DNA of 64,000 nucleotides from Ezakiella peruensis (GCF_900215725.1 NZ_LT962469.1:463560-527559), one strand, 5' to 3'; numbered from the stretch's first letter, positions 40,531-50,123 are shown. Notes: generated by a model not told the origin, from the sequence alone. Numbers and translations are program-made.

Positions 40531-43005
40531 ATGAGCATTTGTGATTATGTTGGAAAGGAACTTTTAGGTTGGATTTATTACAACGAAAATTATTCCCACG
40601 GAGAATATTCAAATAGCATTAATAGGGTTTGCTATGTTTATCCGCGTTTTATTTTAAGTGATGGGGAAGTCTTACCAGTTAATCCAGAGGATTTTCCCCA
40701 ACTTGGAAGTTTTGAAGTCCGCATACAAGGAGGATTTTCAGCCGAAGAAATTGTTGACAAACTAACACATTTGGTTTCAATTAGGATTAATTTTGAACCA
40801 GAAGTTGACACCAATCAACAAAACAATTTTTATAGGATGAAATTTAATCCATCTTATGGGGATGATTCAAGTGAAGTTTGGTTAGAAAGATTTAAAAACG
40901 ATAATTTTATACAGGTTATTAATAGCGAAGATTCTTTAGAAACAATTATAGAAAATAGAAAACTTGATTATGTTTTAGAAAAAATTTATACAGATCAAAT
41001 TTTTATAAAGGCTAGGGATGGAATTTGTGGTCCTTTTACTTATTTTGTAAATGATAATACGGTTGAACTGGCTGCTGTTGGTGAATACGATTACAATTTA
41101 TTTATAGATGAGGAATTTATTTTAAACAAGTTTGTTTTCAAGGTTGGAGACAGGGCTGAAAACGGCGTATTTTTAACTTGTAAAAACTTTTTGGATGAAA
41201 ATAAGGACAAACTCAAAGTCCAAGATTTTATCTCAGATGAGATGCTAATAGAAACTGTCTTAAGTGTTTTTGAACGCGAAGAAAATATCAACAGCGCTGA
41301 TGTAAATGCACTTAAGAAAGCCCTATTAACATCTATAAACAATGTTACTTATCCAAATGCTAGCCAGGACAGGGTTGAGCGTTTCCGCAATATTATTAAG
41401 CAATCTGAAATGGGGACTGATTTCCTGTTTAAAATAGCTACATTCTTGCTCAAGGATGACAAGCTAAAGGACTATGTAATCAGGCTAATTTTGGACAATA
41501 ATTTTGAAGAAATTGAAGACAGACTAACTATTTTTATTGAAGTTAGAGAAAAAATATCTCAGCTAGAAAGAGAAAAAGACGCCTTACAAGATGAGGTAAA
41601 TAAGCTAAGTATAGATGCTAAAGATTCCAGAGAATTTTTGATCAAAGAGAACGAAGAATTGGCCAAAGAACTTAATGAACAAATCGCGTCTATAGAAAAA
41701 GAATTGGAAGAAAGGCACGAAGAACTCAGGCTCATGGGTTATGTAAATGACCTGGCCGCTGAAAAAAATTGTTTGGAAGAAACAATTCAAGAAAACAAGA
41801 CAGAACTTGAAAAATTAAAGACAATCCAAGGCGAAGTTTTGACCGAGCTAAAAGATTCTGTAGACGAGTACAAAAATATTGGTCGAGTAATCGCTAAGGA
41901 TTTGAGAAAAGATGGTATGGATGATTTTATGTCCACTTTAAAAGGCCTCAAAAACTTTGATTCCACTGATAAGAAAGAATTTGAATTGGCCAGCTTTAAT
42001 TCAAAAGAAGACCTGGTAAATTATGTTTACTACATGATGAATTTTGAATATAACTATAATATTTCGAGAAATATGGTTGCCAACCTCTTGGTCCTCTTTG
42101 GCATGTCCTATATAACCAATATCAATGGCAAGACTGGATCAGGCAAGACCTCAATGGTTAGCATCTTTGCCAGAGCTTTGGGTTTAAGCGAAGAAAGCGG
42201 TTTATTTATAAAAGTAAATATCGATCCAGATATCAGGAGTTCCAGAGACCTAATTGGTTTTTACAATCCTGTTTCTGGAGAGCTCACCGCTAACAACAAG
42301 AGATTATTAGATATGATGGACAAGACTTGCGATGGAAACCTGCCACATATTGTGCTCTTTGATAACGCAAACTTATCAATGCCAGAACACTATATGGCCA
42401 GCTTTTTAGAACACGAGATAGGATCCAAAGATTATTTAAATCTAGGTGGTGGCAAGGAAATTCAATTAAAAGATAATATGCGGTTTTTTACAACCTTGCA
42501 AAAAGACCATACCAGCTTGGAACTAACTTCTCGTTTTTATGACAAGACGGCAACAGTCGAAGCAAAGTATGAGAGCAAAAACTTCTATCAAAAAGACATG
42601 GATGATATGAGTCCCAAGGGCGTTGTTAAACTTTCAGATATACTAGGCTTACAAGCCAAGCATGATAATATTAGTCCAGATGTAGAAAACAAGCTAGCTA
42701 ATATTTCTAATGTATTGAGGAGATATGGCTCACCTCTTAGCCCCAGAACTATAATGAGGACTAGGCAGTTTATTTCTTCAATCACCCCTCTACTCAAAAC
42801 AAATATAAATGAATTCAAATACCTGGCACTTGAAATGGCAGTATTACAATTTATGCTCCCATCCAGAATTTCTACCAGCATCAATAAGAGACTTATTGAT
42901 GGACTCTTGCAAGAGGTAAAAGAAATGCCAAGACTAGAAGAATGCCTTGTAGCCTACAAGGATATGTATGATAACTTTATTGAAGATATATCTGTAAGCT
43001 TCTAG
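40531..43005 (+). CDS. Coiled-coil McrB-like AAA+ protein with degenerate Walker B
   Basis: This 824-residue protein has three parts. The N-terminal 330 residues are mixed alpha/beta, with no family I can name. A long Glu/Lys-rich coiled coil runs from about 340 to 460. The last part is an AAA+ domain of the McrB type: Walker A G533-KTGSGKT-S541, Walker B HIVLFD611-N612-ANLS where McrB proteins have DE-MNLA, a sensor-1 strand FFTTLQKD where GT-N-D is expected, and an arginine-finger-like SRFYDK. The Walker B glutamate is thus Asn612, so NTP hydrolysis may be slow or lost. The neighbouring nuclease is its likely partner. The start at ATG 40531 follows AGGTGA; GTG 40522 is possible. Confidence 0.82.
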   Translation: MSICDYVGKELLGWIYYNENYSHGEYSNSINRVCYVYPRFILSDGEVLPVNPEDFPQLGSFEVRIQGGFSAEEIVDKLTHLVSIRINFEPEVDTNQQNNFYRMKFNPSYGDDSSEVWLERFKNDNFIQVINSEDSLETIIENRKLDYVLEKIYTDQIFIKARDGICGPFTYFVNDNTVELAAVGEYDYNLFIDEEFILNKFVFKVGDRAENGVFLTCKNFLDENKDKLKVQDFISDEMLIETVLSVFEREENINSADVNALKKALLTSINNVTYPNASQDRVERFRNIIKQSEMGTDFLFKIATFLLKDDKLKDYVIRLILDNNFEEIEDRLTIFIEVREKISQLEREKDALQDEVNKLSIDAKDSREFLIKENEELAKELNEQIASIEKELEERHEELRLMGYVNDLAAEKNCLEETIQENKTELEKLKTIQGEVLTELKDSVDEYKNIGRVIAKDLRKDGMDDFMSTLKGLKNFDSTDKKEFELASFNSKEDLVNYVYYMMNFEYNYNISRNMVANLLVLFGMSYITNINGKTGSGKTSMVSIFARALGLSEESGLFIKVNIDPDIRSSRDLIGFYNPVSGELTANNKRLLDMMDKTCDGNLPHIVLFDNANLSMPEHYMASFLEHEIGSKDYLNLGGGKEIQLKDNMRFFTTLQKDHTSLELTSRFYDKTATVEAKYESKNFYQKDMDDMSPKGVVKLSDILGLQAKHDNISPDVENKLANISNVLRRYGSPLSPRTIMRTRQFISSITPLLKTNINEFKYLALEMAVLQFMLPSRISTSINKRLIDGLLQEVKEMPRLEECLVAYKDMYDNFIEDISVSF

Positions 43006-43028
43006 GGGGTGGTAGTATCAACAGTTAT

Positions 43029-44705
43029 TTGCAGCTTAAATGCTATAACACAAACACTGAAAACTCCATCAATCTAAATAACGGCTTTGGCAGGGATAGG
43101 TACACCAACGGAGTAGTATTTGAAAACGGCTACTATTCAATCAACTTTGTAATATATTCAGCCAAGGAAATCGTATCAGGCGAATTTTATATTGACGAAG
43201 AGGAAATTGGCAGCCTAGAATTAATTGAAAAATCTAATGACAGATACGATTTCAAAGTTGTCTACAAGGGGTCTAATGAAAAAGACAGATCATATCCATT
43301 TTTGATGATGATCGATAGTGTCAGGCTCAGGATTCATTTAATCTATGATGATGAAAGTGAAGATTTTTATTCCAGTGACAAGGTACTGGTAACCACCAAG
43401 ACCAATGATGACCAGAAAAATGTAGACGATATGATTTATTACATTTCTGGTGAACACGGTCTCAGTCGGCAGATTGATACGAGTTACGAGGAAGACACAA
43501 TAACACTGGGTCTTTACAACAACCTCGTTTCAAATATTATTAAAACCTACAACAAGCACAAGGCCATGTACGAAAGGGATTTTTCTGCAAATGAGCAAAT
43601 AATCTCATCCAGGCGGAGGATTCTCAACAGCGACTTTCTGGGATCAAATTTGACTCGCGGGCCAAAGGTTGAAAAAGAACGCTTGGAGATAATGGAGTTT
43701 TTAAATGAACTTACAGGAGCCAGCAAAAAACTCTACAAAAAAATCCTGGAAATAACAAAAGATATGGAGAAAAAATACACCTCCATTAAGAGGTCTTTGC
43801 CAGAGGGCTATAGTGCACCCATAGTTATCACTTACAAGCTAAGGATAGACCGGGTTTATGTCGAACTCAGAAGGCTGGTTAAAAACATTGAGATTATGCA
43901 AAACATCTTGCTTAGGAATCGCTTTAAGTCCAAGGGCAAATTCAAACTCATTTCCAATATGAGCGATTATATAAATCCAGTTTTCTGGGCATATATGAAC
44001 AGATGGGTTCATGCTCGCAAGGTAAATCTCAGATACCACGAATTTTATTTTAATATAGATTCCCTTGACAAACTCTACGAATATTATTGCTTGGCAAGAT
44101 TATTAAACTGCCTAAAAGACATGGGCTATATAAAGGCCGAGACCAAGGACAAGCAGTTCTATTATCCAACTGTCAATAATGTCTTTCAAAATGAAGATAC
44201 ACTCTTCAATACATTTTACAGAGAAAGGGACGGGGTTAAACTCTCTTTGTACTTTCAACCCCTGATATATAGGAATCAATCCTTAAATGAAATTGAACTA
44301 CTTAGGACAAGCGGCGGTGACGATAATTTTACTAATTTCAACAAAACAGGAAATTATTATTCACCAGATTTTATCTTAAAATTCCAAGGCAAAACCACCA
44401 AGTATCTGATACTTGACGCCAAATACCAATCCAGAAACACAATCCTGCGTGGACACATGGACCAGGTCATCTCAAAATACTACAATCAAATCAGAAAAAC
44501 TGACGGCAAGCGAGACCAGATGGTTTATGTCCTACAGGGACGTGTTGATGAAAATAAAGCGGATATTTGGTTTTATGAAAATCTAGACGATGGATTGATA
44601 GAAGATTTTTATAGTGATTTTGGAATATTTAAATATAGTCCAGATAATTCAAGGAATATGGCTTTCTTTAGATTAATTGAAAAATTAGCGGAAGAAGTAA
44701 AATAA
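43029..44705 (+). CDS. PD-(D/E)xK nuclease, DUF2357/McrC-like partner of the AAA+ protein
   Basis: This protein of 558 residues (read from TTG 43029) has a beta-rich, Ig-like N-terminal part (about 25-120), a helical middle (about 150-340), and a C-terminal nuclease core. In that core P-D447 in YSPDFIL and D463-A-K465 in YLILDAKYQ form the PD-(D/E)xK active site, followed by a helix with HMDQVISKYY. This is the DUF2357/McrC-type layout seen beside McrB-like proteins. The start is uncertain: the purine-rich site AGGGGGTGG (43004-43012) is 16 bases from TTG 43029, but only a few from an in-frame ATC at 43017. All catalytic residues are intact, unlike in the AAA+ partner. Confidence 0.82.
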   Translation: MQLKCYNTNTENSINLNNGFGRDRYTNGVVFENGYYSINFVIYSAKEIVSGEFYIDEEEIGSLELIEKSNDRYDFKVVYKGSNEKDRSYPFLMMIDSVRLRIHLIYDDESEDFYSSDKVLVTTKTNDDQKNVDDMIYYISGEHGLSRQIDTSYEEDTITLGLYNNLVSNIIKTYNKHKAMYERDFSANEQIISSRRRILNSDFLGSNLTRGPKVEKERLEIMEFLNELTGASKKLYKKILEITKDMEKKYTSIKRSLPEGYSAPIVITYKLRIDRVYVELRRLVKNIEIMQNILLRNRFKSKGKFKLISNMSDYINPVFWAYMNRWVHARKVNLRYHEFYFNIDSLDKLYEYYCLARLLNCLKDMGYIKAETKDKQFYYPTVNNVFQNEDTLFNTFYRERDGVKLSLYFQPLIYRNQSLNEIELLRTSGGDDNFTNFNKTGNYYSPDFILKFQGKTTKYLILDAKYQSRNTILRGHMDQVISKYYNQIRKTDGKRDQMVYVLQGRVDENKADIWFYENLDDGLIEDFYSDFGIFKYSPDNSRNMAFFRLIEKLAEEVK

Positions 44706-44717
44706 AACTCATATTAA

Positions 44718-44749
44718 ACTTAGCATTAAAATAAATGCTAAGTTTTTTT
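44718..44749 (+). terminator. Intrinsic terminator closing the AAA/nuclease unit
   Basis: ACTTAGCATT pairs perfectly with AATGCTAAGT around AAAATA, followed by T7. Together with the terminator at 39117 it frames the four genes as an independent unit. Confidence 0.95.
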
Positions 44750-44822
44750 GTGCGTGAAAAATCGCAATATAAATATTAAAAATATAAAAAAATATACGAA
44801 TACTATATATGCTAAAAAATGC

Positions 44823-44832
44823 GGGGGGGGGG
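44823..44832 (+). repeat. G10 homopolymer upstream of the surface-protein gene
   Basis: Ten consecutive G stand in otherwise strongly AT-rich DNA, about 65 bases upstream of the -35 of a near-consensus promoter and 168 bases before the surface protein start. Poly-G tracts of this length slip in replication and are classic phase-variation switches. The position is read directly; switching is inferred. Confidence 0.9.
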
Positions 44833-44896
44833 TAGAAATAACACAATATGTAGTTAGTTAAGTGTACCACACATAGGACAAATTGTGTAATATACC

Positions 44897-44925
44897 TTGA
44901 TTTTACTCAATAAAATAAGTATAAT
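44897..44925 (+). promoter_or_regulatory. Promoter of the surface-protein gene
   Basis: TTGATT (44897-44902), 17 bases, TATAAT (44920-44925). The leader is about 65 bases, AT-rich, and ends in the strong site AAAGGAGGTG. Confidence 0.82.
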
Positions 44926-44999
44926 TAAATAAATATAGATATTAAAAAATTATAAAAATATTTATATTATAAATATATGAATGAAAGGAGGTGAAAATA

Positions 45000-47900
45000 G
45001 TGAAAAAAAGAGTTATAATAATTTTTTTAACTTTGCTTTTTACTATACTAGCATTTGGTAAAGTAGACCTATATGCAGAAACAACAGATGAAGGAACAAT
45101 CGTGGAGGAAACAACTTTAAGCGGATCAGCATCAGAAACAGAAGAGACAAAGGAAGAACCAGAGGAAACACCTCAAGATGTAGAAAAAGTAGAAGAAACT
45201 GTTGAAGAAGTAAAAGAAACTGAACAAGTAGAAGATACTAAAGAAACAGTTGAAGAGGAAAGACCTCAAGTAGAAGATAAAACTGAAGAAAAATCAGTAG
45301 AAGAATCAGAAGATCAACAAACAGTTTCTGATGCAAAAGAACCTGTTGATCAAGAAAGCAAAGAAGAAGAAATTACAAAAGACGAAGAAAAAGCTGAAGA
45401 AAAAACCGAAGAAAAACCAGAAGGTGAAGTAGAGACTGAAGGTGAAGAACAAGCCGAAACTGAAGTTGAAGAAAAAACCGATAGTGAAGGCGAAGAAAAA
45501 TCAGAAGTTGAAGGTGAAACAGAAACTGAAGCTGAAGGTGGGGAAAAAGTCGAAGATTCAGAAGAAGCTAAAGAAGCAGAAAAAACTGAAGAAGAGACTG
45601 AAGGAGAAACTGTCTTAGAAGAAGGTGAAGTCCTTGAAGTTTTAGAACTCGCCGAAAACCCACTAGCTTTAGGGCAAGGTCAAGGCGGACTAGGCAATCC
45701 TGTTAAAGTAAAAACTTTTAAAGAGTTAAAAGATGCAATTACAAAAGCTGGCAACACACCAACAACCATTGTGATTACTGAGAGCTTTACAATTACAGAA
45801 GCTTTGACAATTGGAGAAGAGCAGGATATTACTTTAACAGCTGAAAATAATCGAAAAGAAGATGCTTGGGTTCCAGTTGAAAAACCAGCTGATTATGCTG
45901 GCCAAGGTGAATCTAAACAAAGAGAGATCATCGAAGAAGGCAGGAGACGTGGAGAAGATGCTTTAGATAAAGCTGATTTAGAAAAAAATCCACTTCCTTC
46001 TGAAAGTCAAGATATCATTATAAAAAGAGCTGATGGATTTACAGATGATACTTTGTTTAAAGTACTAGGTAAACTCACGCTCGGTACAGATGATAAAGCT
46101 GTTTATATTGACGGTAATGGAGACATGGCACAGACAAAATTATCTAATAGTGGTTCTGTTATCGATGTTAATGGCGAACTAATAATGAAGAATGCTGTCA
46201 TTATGAATTCATACAATAAACATGGCTATACAGGTCCAGTACGTGTTAATGATGGCGGAAGCTTTACTATGGAAGGCGGTAGAATTTCTAAAAATACCTC
46301 CTATGAACAAATTGATGCTGAATCTTCTCATCCATATGCAGCCGGGGCTGTTTATGTACGCCCAGGTGGGACCTTTATCATGAAAAACGGTTTGATTGAT
46401 AACAATACAGGCGGTATGACAGGTGGTGTGTTTGCTGGAGACCTTTGGGGATCTAAAGGTAATCCTGCTGTTATTGAAATCAATGGTGGTATTATTGCCA
46501 AGAATGAAACTAAAACAGCTTACCAAATGGGTGCTGGATTAGCTGGCTTTCCAGCATCAAAAATCACCATTACCGATGGTATTATTGCTGGAAACTATTC
46601 TGAGGATGTAGGTGGCGGAATTGCTATCTCTTCTCGCTATGTTAATGATCCTGTCAACATATATAACAAGGAGAGTGCTTATGTTCAAACCGACTACGAC
46701 AAATTCATTAAGGAAAACAAGGCAGAAGCAAAAATTGACGGCGGTTTGATTTATAAAAACAAAAGTGATGCAAATGGTGGCGGTGTCTTTGTCGATTCCA
46801 ATGATGTCACATTTGGAAAAACAATGATTTTAGACAATCATTCTTCAAACCATGGTGGTGGCATCTATGTTTCCTTCCCACCAATTACGCAAAAACTTGA
46901 GCATATTCTCATTACAGAGAACAAGGCAGAAGGTTATACTGATGGTTATGTAGGCGGCAGCAATGGTGGGGGCATTTGGAATTGTCCTACTGGATATGTC
47001 CATATTGGCGATGGTCACAGTGTCTATGTATACAATAACAATGCAGGCAGCTATGGCCAGGATATTACTTTCGTTAAGAAAGCTTGGAACTTTGAATTAA
47101 ACGGAAAGCGTCTTGGAGGCGAATTTTACTCTCATATTTCCCCAGTAACTGAAGGAAATAATATTATAAAATATGTAGAGGATGGTCGTGGCAGAGAATA
47201 CGGCGAAACTATTCCTGGACATCTTTCCTACCATACCACCTACACTTATCTCAAGGCAATCTACAATGACGCTCTTATTAAAGAAGCATGGGAAAATTCT
47301 GAAACTTTCGTTTTAGGTAATAAGGCTCGTAACGGTGCTGGTTTAGGATCCAACGCAAACTTAATCACTGAAGATAAAGGTGATTATCAAATCGAATTCA
47401 ATAAAAAATGGGATGAAAGCGTTGATAAATACCATGCTCCAACAACGGTTTGGGTAGATTTATTTATCGTTCCAATAGACAAGGATGGGGACTATGTTAA
47501 AGCGAATTATGGTAAAGACAATAAGCTTTTCAAATATGGAGAAGTTTTAATTCGTGAAGAAGATGGATGGCGTGCTCGTTTTGGTGCTAATAAATATAAT
47601 GGTGCAAATAAAGAAAAAGTCTTAGAATTACTTGGTATTAAAAGTTTCACAGATATCGGTTTACCGGAAAATGCTTTTAATATGGACAAGGGTCTACCTT
47701 TCACTGCGGATGAACTAGCTGCAAGAGGCTATAAGTATTTGGTAGTAGAACAAGGTACTGGTTATTATGTAGAAGTAAGTGAGGAAAAACCGATAGAAGA
47801 TAAAACGGTACAAGCCGGTGTCATTGAAATCACCAGAGAATATAATGATGATTATGACGACGAATTTGTGAGAAAAGATAAGGACCTATACTTCTATCTC

Positions 47901-50123
47901 TATGATCCGGAGAAACAAGTATTGACCCGTATTGGCCAAAGTACAATCCACGAAGATGATAATACACCAGGAACAGGTAAGACGACTTTCGCTCATCCGA
48001 TCTTACTCAAGAAAATCTCCGAAACGAAATACTACGGAAAAGATCGTGTATTTACTGAATACCTTGAATATGGTTGGGACGGTATGGTTGGCTATCATAA
48101 TGAAGACAAAGGTTATGCCATTGTCCTTACGGAAAATGAAGACGGCACATTGACTGTGGAAGTACCTTACTTGTGGATTGATGACTATTATGGTGATGGC
48201 TTTTGGGTTAAACAAATCGAAGGAACGGAAGATTATGAGATAAAGGGAAATAATGCTCACAGCTTTACCCTCACGAACTCCAATTGGGGACAATTAGATG
48301 TCGAAAAGTCTTGGACGAATATTGAAGAGATAGACCAACCTGAATCTATGGACTTCTACTTGCTCTTAGATGGCAAGCGTGTTATTGAAGATTACGACAA
48401 GGATGGCAAACCTATCTATAAAAAGCTCACGCTTACAGCTAAAGGTAAATGGAAGGGTACTTTTAAGCAATTGAATCCTAAGGCTTTGGCAGCAGGAAAA
48501 TACACGCTTGAAGAAAATTCCGATATTTTTGCGCCAGAATTTATCAACAAGAAAGAGAAGTTTATTGTTCGTATCGGGTATGCCAATGAATACCACGAAG
48601 AAGGTATGGAGGAAAATCAATATACTCTTACAAACAGACATTTTCCAAGTGAAAACTATAAGAATGCAGATGGAACTTATCGAGACGTCAAATTGAATCT
48701 ATATTTGGATGGAAAGAAAATTCAAGAAGGCGTATTTCACTTTACAATTAGAGAAAATCCGATAACCGGTGCTCCTTACGCAGAACTTGATAAGAATTTT
48801 GCATTTGACGCTGTGGAAGTTGAAACTTACGGTCAAGGTATTCCCGTTAAATACTATGATGTCATCACTAATGAAACGGGACGTGATGAGTACAATTTCT
48901 ATCTAAGAAAAGATGAAAATGGAGCCTACGCTCTTTATTTGCCTCGCTTAGTCATTAAAGGTGTACCTTATGCAGAGCTATTTATTGCATATAGTAATGA
49001 ATATAATGAAACCTACCAACGCTATGACCCGACAACTATGGTTAAACCTTTAAAAGCTGACGTAGATTGGCAAATTAAGACAGAAAACCATTATGGTCCA
49101 GATCACAAGATTGAATTTTTGAAGGAATGGTTTGGTGGATCAAATAAAATTCCTGAAGAAATTACGGTAATTGTTACTAACGAAGAAGGTGAGGTTAAGG
49201 AAATCAAACTTACCAAGGAAGGTAACTGGCAAGAGACCATAGAAAACTTAAAGGGAACCCTTCGTAAGCATGGATATACCATTAAGGAAGTGGAAGTTCC
49301 AGGTTTTAATAGTGACATTAAGACAGAAAAAGCTGGATTAAAAGTAATCGGCCAGGATAAGGATGGAAAAGAAATAACCCTTAACTATGTGACCGATGAA
49401 CTTAAAAGGATTTTAGCAGAAGGGAATTATCGTTATGAAGTCTTTGAACTTTCGGAAGAAGATAAAAAGAAAGAATTTAATCAAGCTAATTTAAGCACCT
49501 TTATCAAAGTTGAAAGACAAAAAGACGGTAGATATATCATTCGTTATGCGAAAGATGTAAGCTTAACAGAAATATTCTCTGTTAATATTAAAAACACAGA
49601 AGTACCACCAGATGAACCAAGAAAGACTTACGTAAGAGTAAGCAAGGTTTGGGAAGCTCTTGGTGAAACAGCTTCAATTCAAGTCGAACTCTATGTAAAC
49701 GGAGAAGCTACAGGCAGATATATGACATTAAGTGAAGCGAATGGATGGACTGCGACCTTCTATGACCTTGATGAATATGATCACCTTGGCAACAGATACG
49801 TTTACACAGTAAGAGAAGTTGGAGATGCAAATGGAATCTACAAACTAGGCGATAGGGAATTTGAAGTCTCCTATGCAGGAAACATGGACAAGGGATTTAC
49901 AATTACAAATAAAGAAATCCCACCAGAAGAACCTGAAGAACCAGAAGAGTCCGATGAACCAGAACCAGAAGAACCTGAGGAACCAGAGGAAGCTGAAGAC
50001 GAAGGTGGCGGAGAAAATATTATTCCAAAGACAGGAGTAAAGACAGACGCTAAATCAATCTACTTGAGCTTAATTTTCCTAATAGCTTTGGTAGTATTGA
50101 AGAGAAAAAAATATAGCAAATAA
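45000..50123 (+). CDS. Large sortase-anchored surface protein (beta-helix plus Cna-B repeats)
   Basis: This predicted wall-anchored adhesin has 1707 residues. Order: signal peptide (1 to about 27); a Glu/Lys/Thr/Val-rich acidic region (about 28-215), low in complexity; a parallel beta-helix-like region (about 235-690) with many Gly-Gly and Asn ladders such as GGGIYVSF and GGGVFVDS; then Cna-B-type domains, starting near 796 (IEFNKKWDE), 1098 (LDVEKSWTN), 1369 (IEFLKEWFG) and 1540 (VRVSKVWEA). A Pro-Glu spacer, the sorting signal I1675-PKTG, a membrane helix and KRKKYSK close it. The start GTG 45000 is eight bases after GGAGG; GTG 44991 overlaps that site. The middle uses CGT/CGC arginine codons far more than neighbouring genes, which suggests acquired domains. 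Confidence 0.92.
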   Translation: MKKRVIIIFLTLLFTILAFGKVDLYAETTDEGTIVEETTLSGSASETEETKEEPEETPQDVEKVEETVEEVKETEQVEDTKETVEEERPQVEDKTEEKSVEESEDQQTVSDAKEPVDQESKEEEITKDEEKAEEKTEEKPEGEVETEGEEQAETEVEEKTDSEGEEKSEVEGETETEAEGGEKVEDSEEAKEAEKTEEETEGETVLEEGEVLEVLELAENPLALGQGQGGLGNPVKVKTFKELKDAITKAGNTPTTIVITESFTITEALTIGEEQDITLTAENNRKEDAWVPVEKPADYAGQGESKQREIIEEGRRRGEDALDKADLEKNPLPSESQDIIIKRADGFTDDTLFKVLGKLTLGTDDKAVYIDGNGDMAQTKLSNSGSVIDVNGELIMKNAVIMNSYNKHGYTGPVRVNDGGSFTMEGGRISKNTSYEQIDAESSHPYAAGAVYVRPGGTFIMKNGLIDNNTGGMTGGVFAGDLWGSKGNPAVIEINGGIIAKNETKTAYQMGAGLAGFPASKITITDGIIAGNYSEDVGGGIAISSRYVNDPVNIYNKESAYVQTDYDKFIKENKAEAKIDGGLIYKNKSDANGGGVFVDSNDVTFGKTMILDNHSSNHGGGIYVSFPPITQKLEHILITENKAEGYTDGYVGGSNGGGIWNCPTGYVHIGDGHSVYVYNNNAGSYGQDITFVKKAWNFELNGKRLGGEFYSHISPVTEGNNIIKYVEDGRGREYGETIPGHLSYHTTYTYLKAIYNDALIKEAWENSETFVLGNKARNGAGLGSNANLITEDKGDYQIEFNKKWDESVDKYHAPTTVWVDLFIVPIDKDGDYVKANYGKDNKLFKYGEVLIREEDGWRARFGANKYNGANKEKVLELLGIKSFTDIGLPENAFNMDKGLPFTADELAARGYKYLVVEQGTGYYVEVSEEKPIEDKTVQAGVIEITREYNDDYDDEFVRKDKDLYFYLYDPEKQVLTRIGQSTIHEDDNTPGTGKTTFAHPILLKKISETKYYGKDRVFTEYLEYGWDGMVGYHNEDKGYAIVLTENEDGTLTVEVPYLWIDDYYGDGFWVKQIEGTEDYEIKGNNAHSFTLTNSNWGQLDVEKSWTNIEEIDQPESMDFYLLLDGKRVIEDYDKDGKPIYKKLTLTAKGKWKGTFKQLNPKALAAGKYTLEENSDIFAPEFINKKEKFIVRIGYANEYHEEGMEENQYTLTNRHFPSENYKNADGTYRDVKLNLYLDGKKIQEGVFHFTIRENPITGAPYAELDKNFAFDAVEVETYGQGIPVKYYDVITNETGRDEYNFYLRKDENGAYALYLPRLVIKGVPYAELFIAYSNEYNETYQRYDPTTMVKPLKADVDWQIKTENHYGPDHKIEFLKEWFGGSNKIPEEITVIVTNEEGEVKEIKLTKEGNWQETIENLKGTLRKHGYTIKEVEVPGFNSDIKTEKAGLKVIGQDKDGKEITLNYVTDELKRILAEGNYRYEVFELSEEDKKKEFNQANLSTFIKVERQKDGRYIIRYAKDVSLTEIFSVNIKNTEVPPDEPRKTYVRVSKVWEALGETASIQVELYVNGEATGRYMTLSEANGWTATFYDLDEYDHLGNRYVYTVREVGDANGIYKLGDREFEVSYAGNMDKGFTITNKEIPPEEPEEPEESDEPEPEEPEEPEEAEDEGGGENIIPKTGVKTDAKSIYLSLIFLIALVVLKRKKYSK

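Noticed and set aside
40531-44705. Calling the AAA/nuclease pair a definite CoCoNuT or McrBC system
   Set aside because: The similarity is by motif only; the N-terminal domain of the AAA+ protein is unidentified, no helicase or TerY-type genes are present, and the Walker B is altered.
44823-44832. G10 tract as a sequencing or assembly error
   Set aside because: The exact length may be uncertain, but a long G run in this AT-rich DNA cannot be created by a one-base error; it is kept as a finding.
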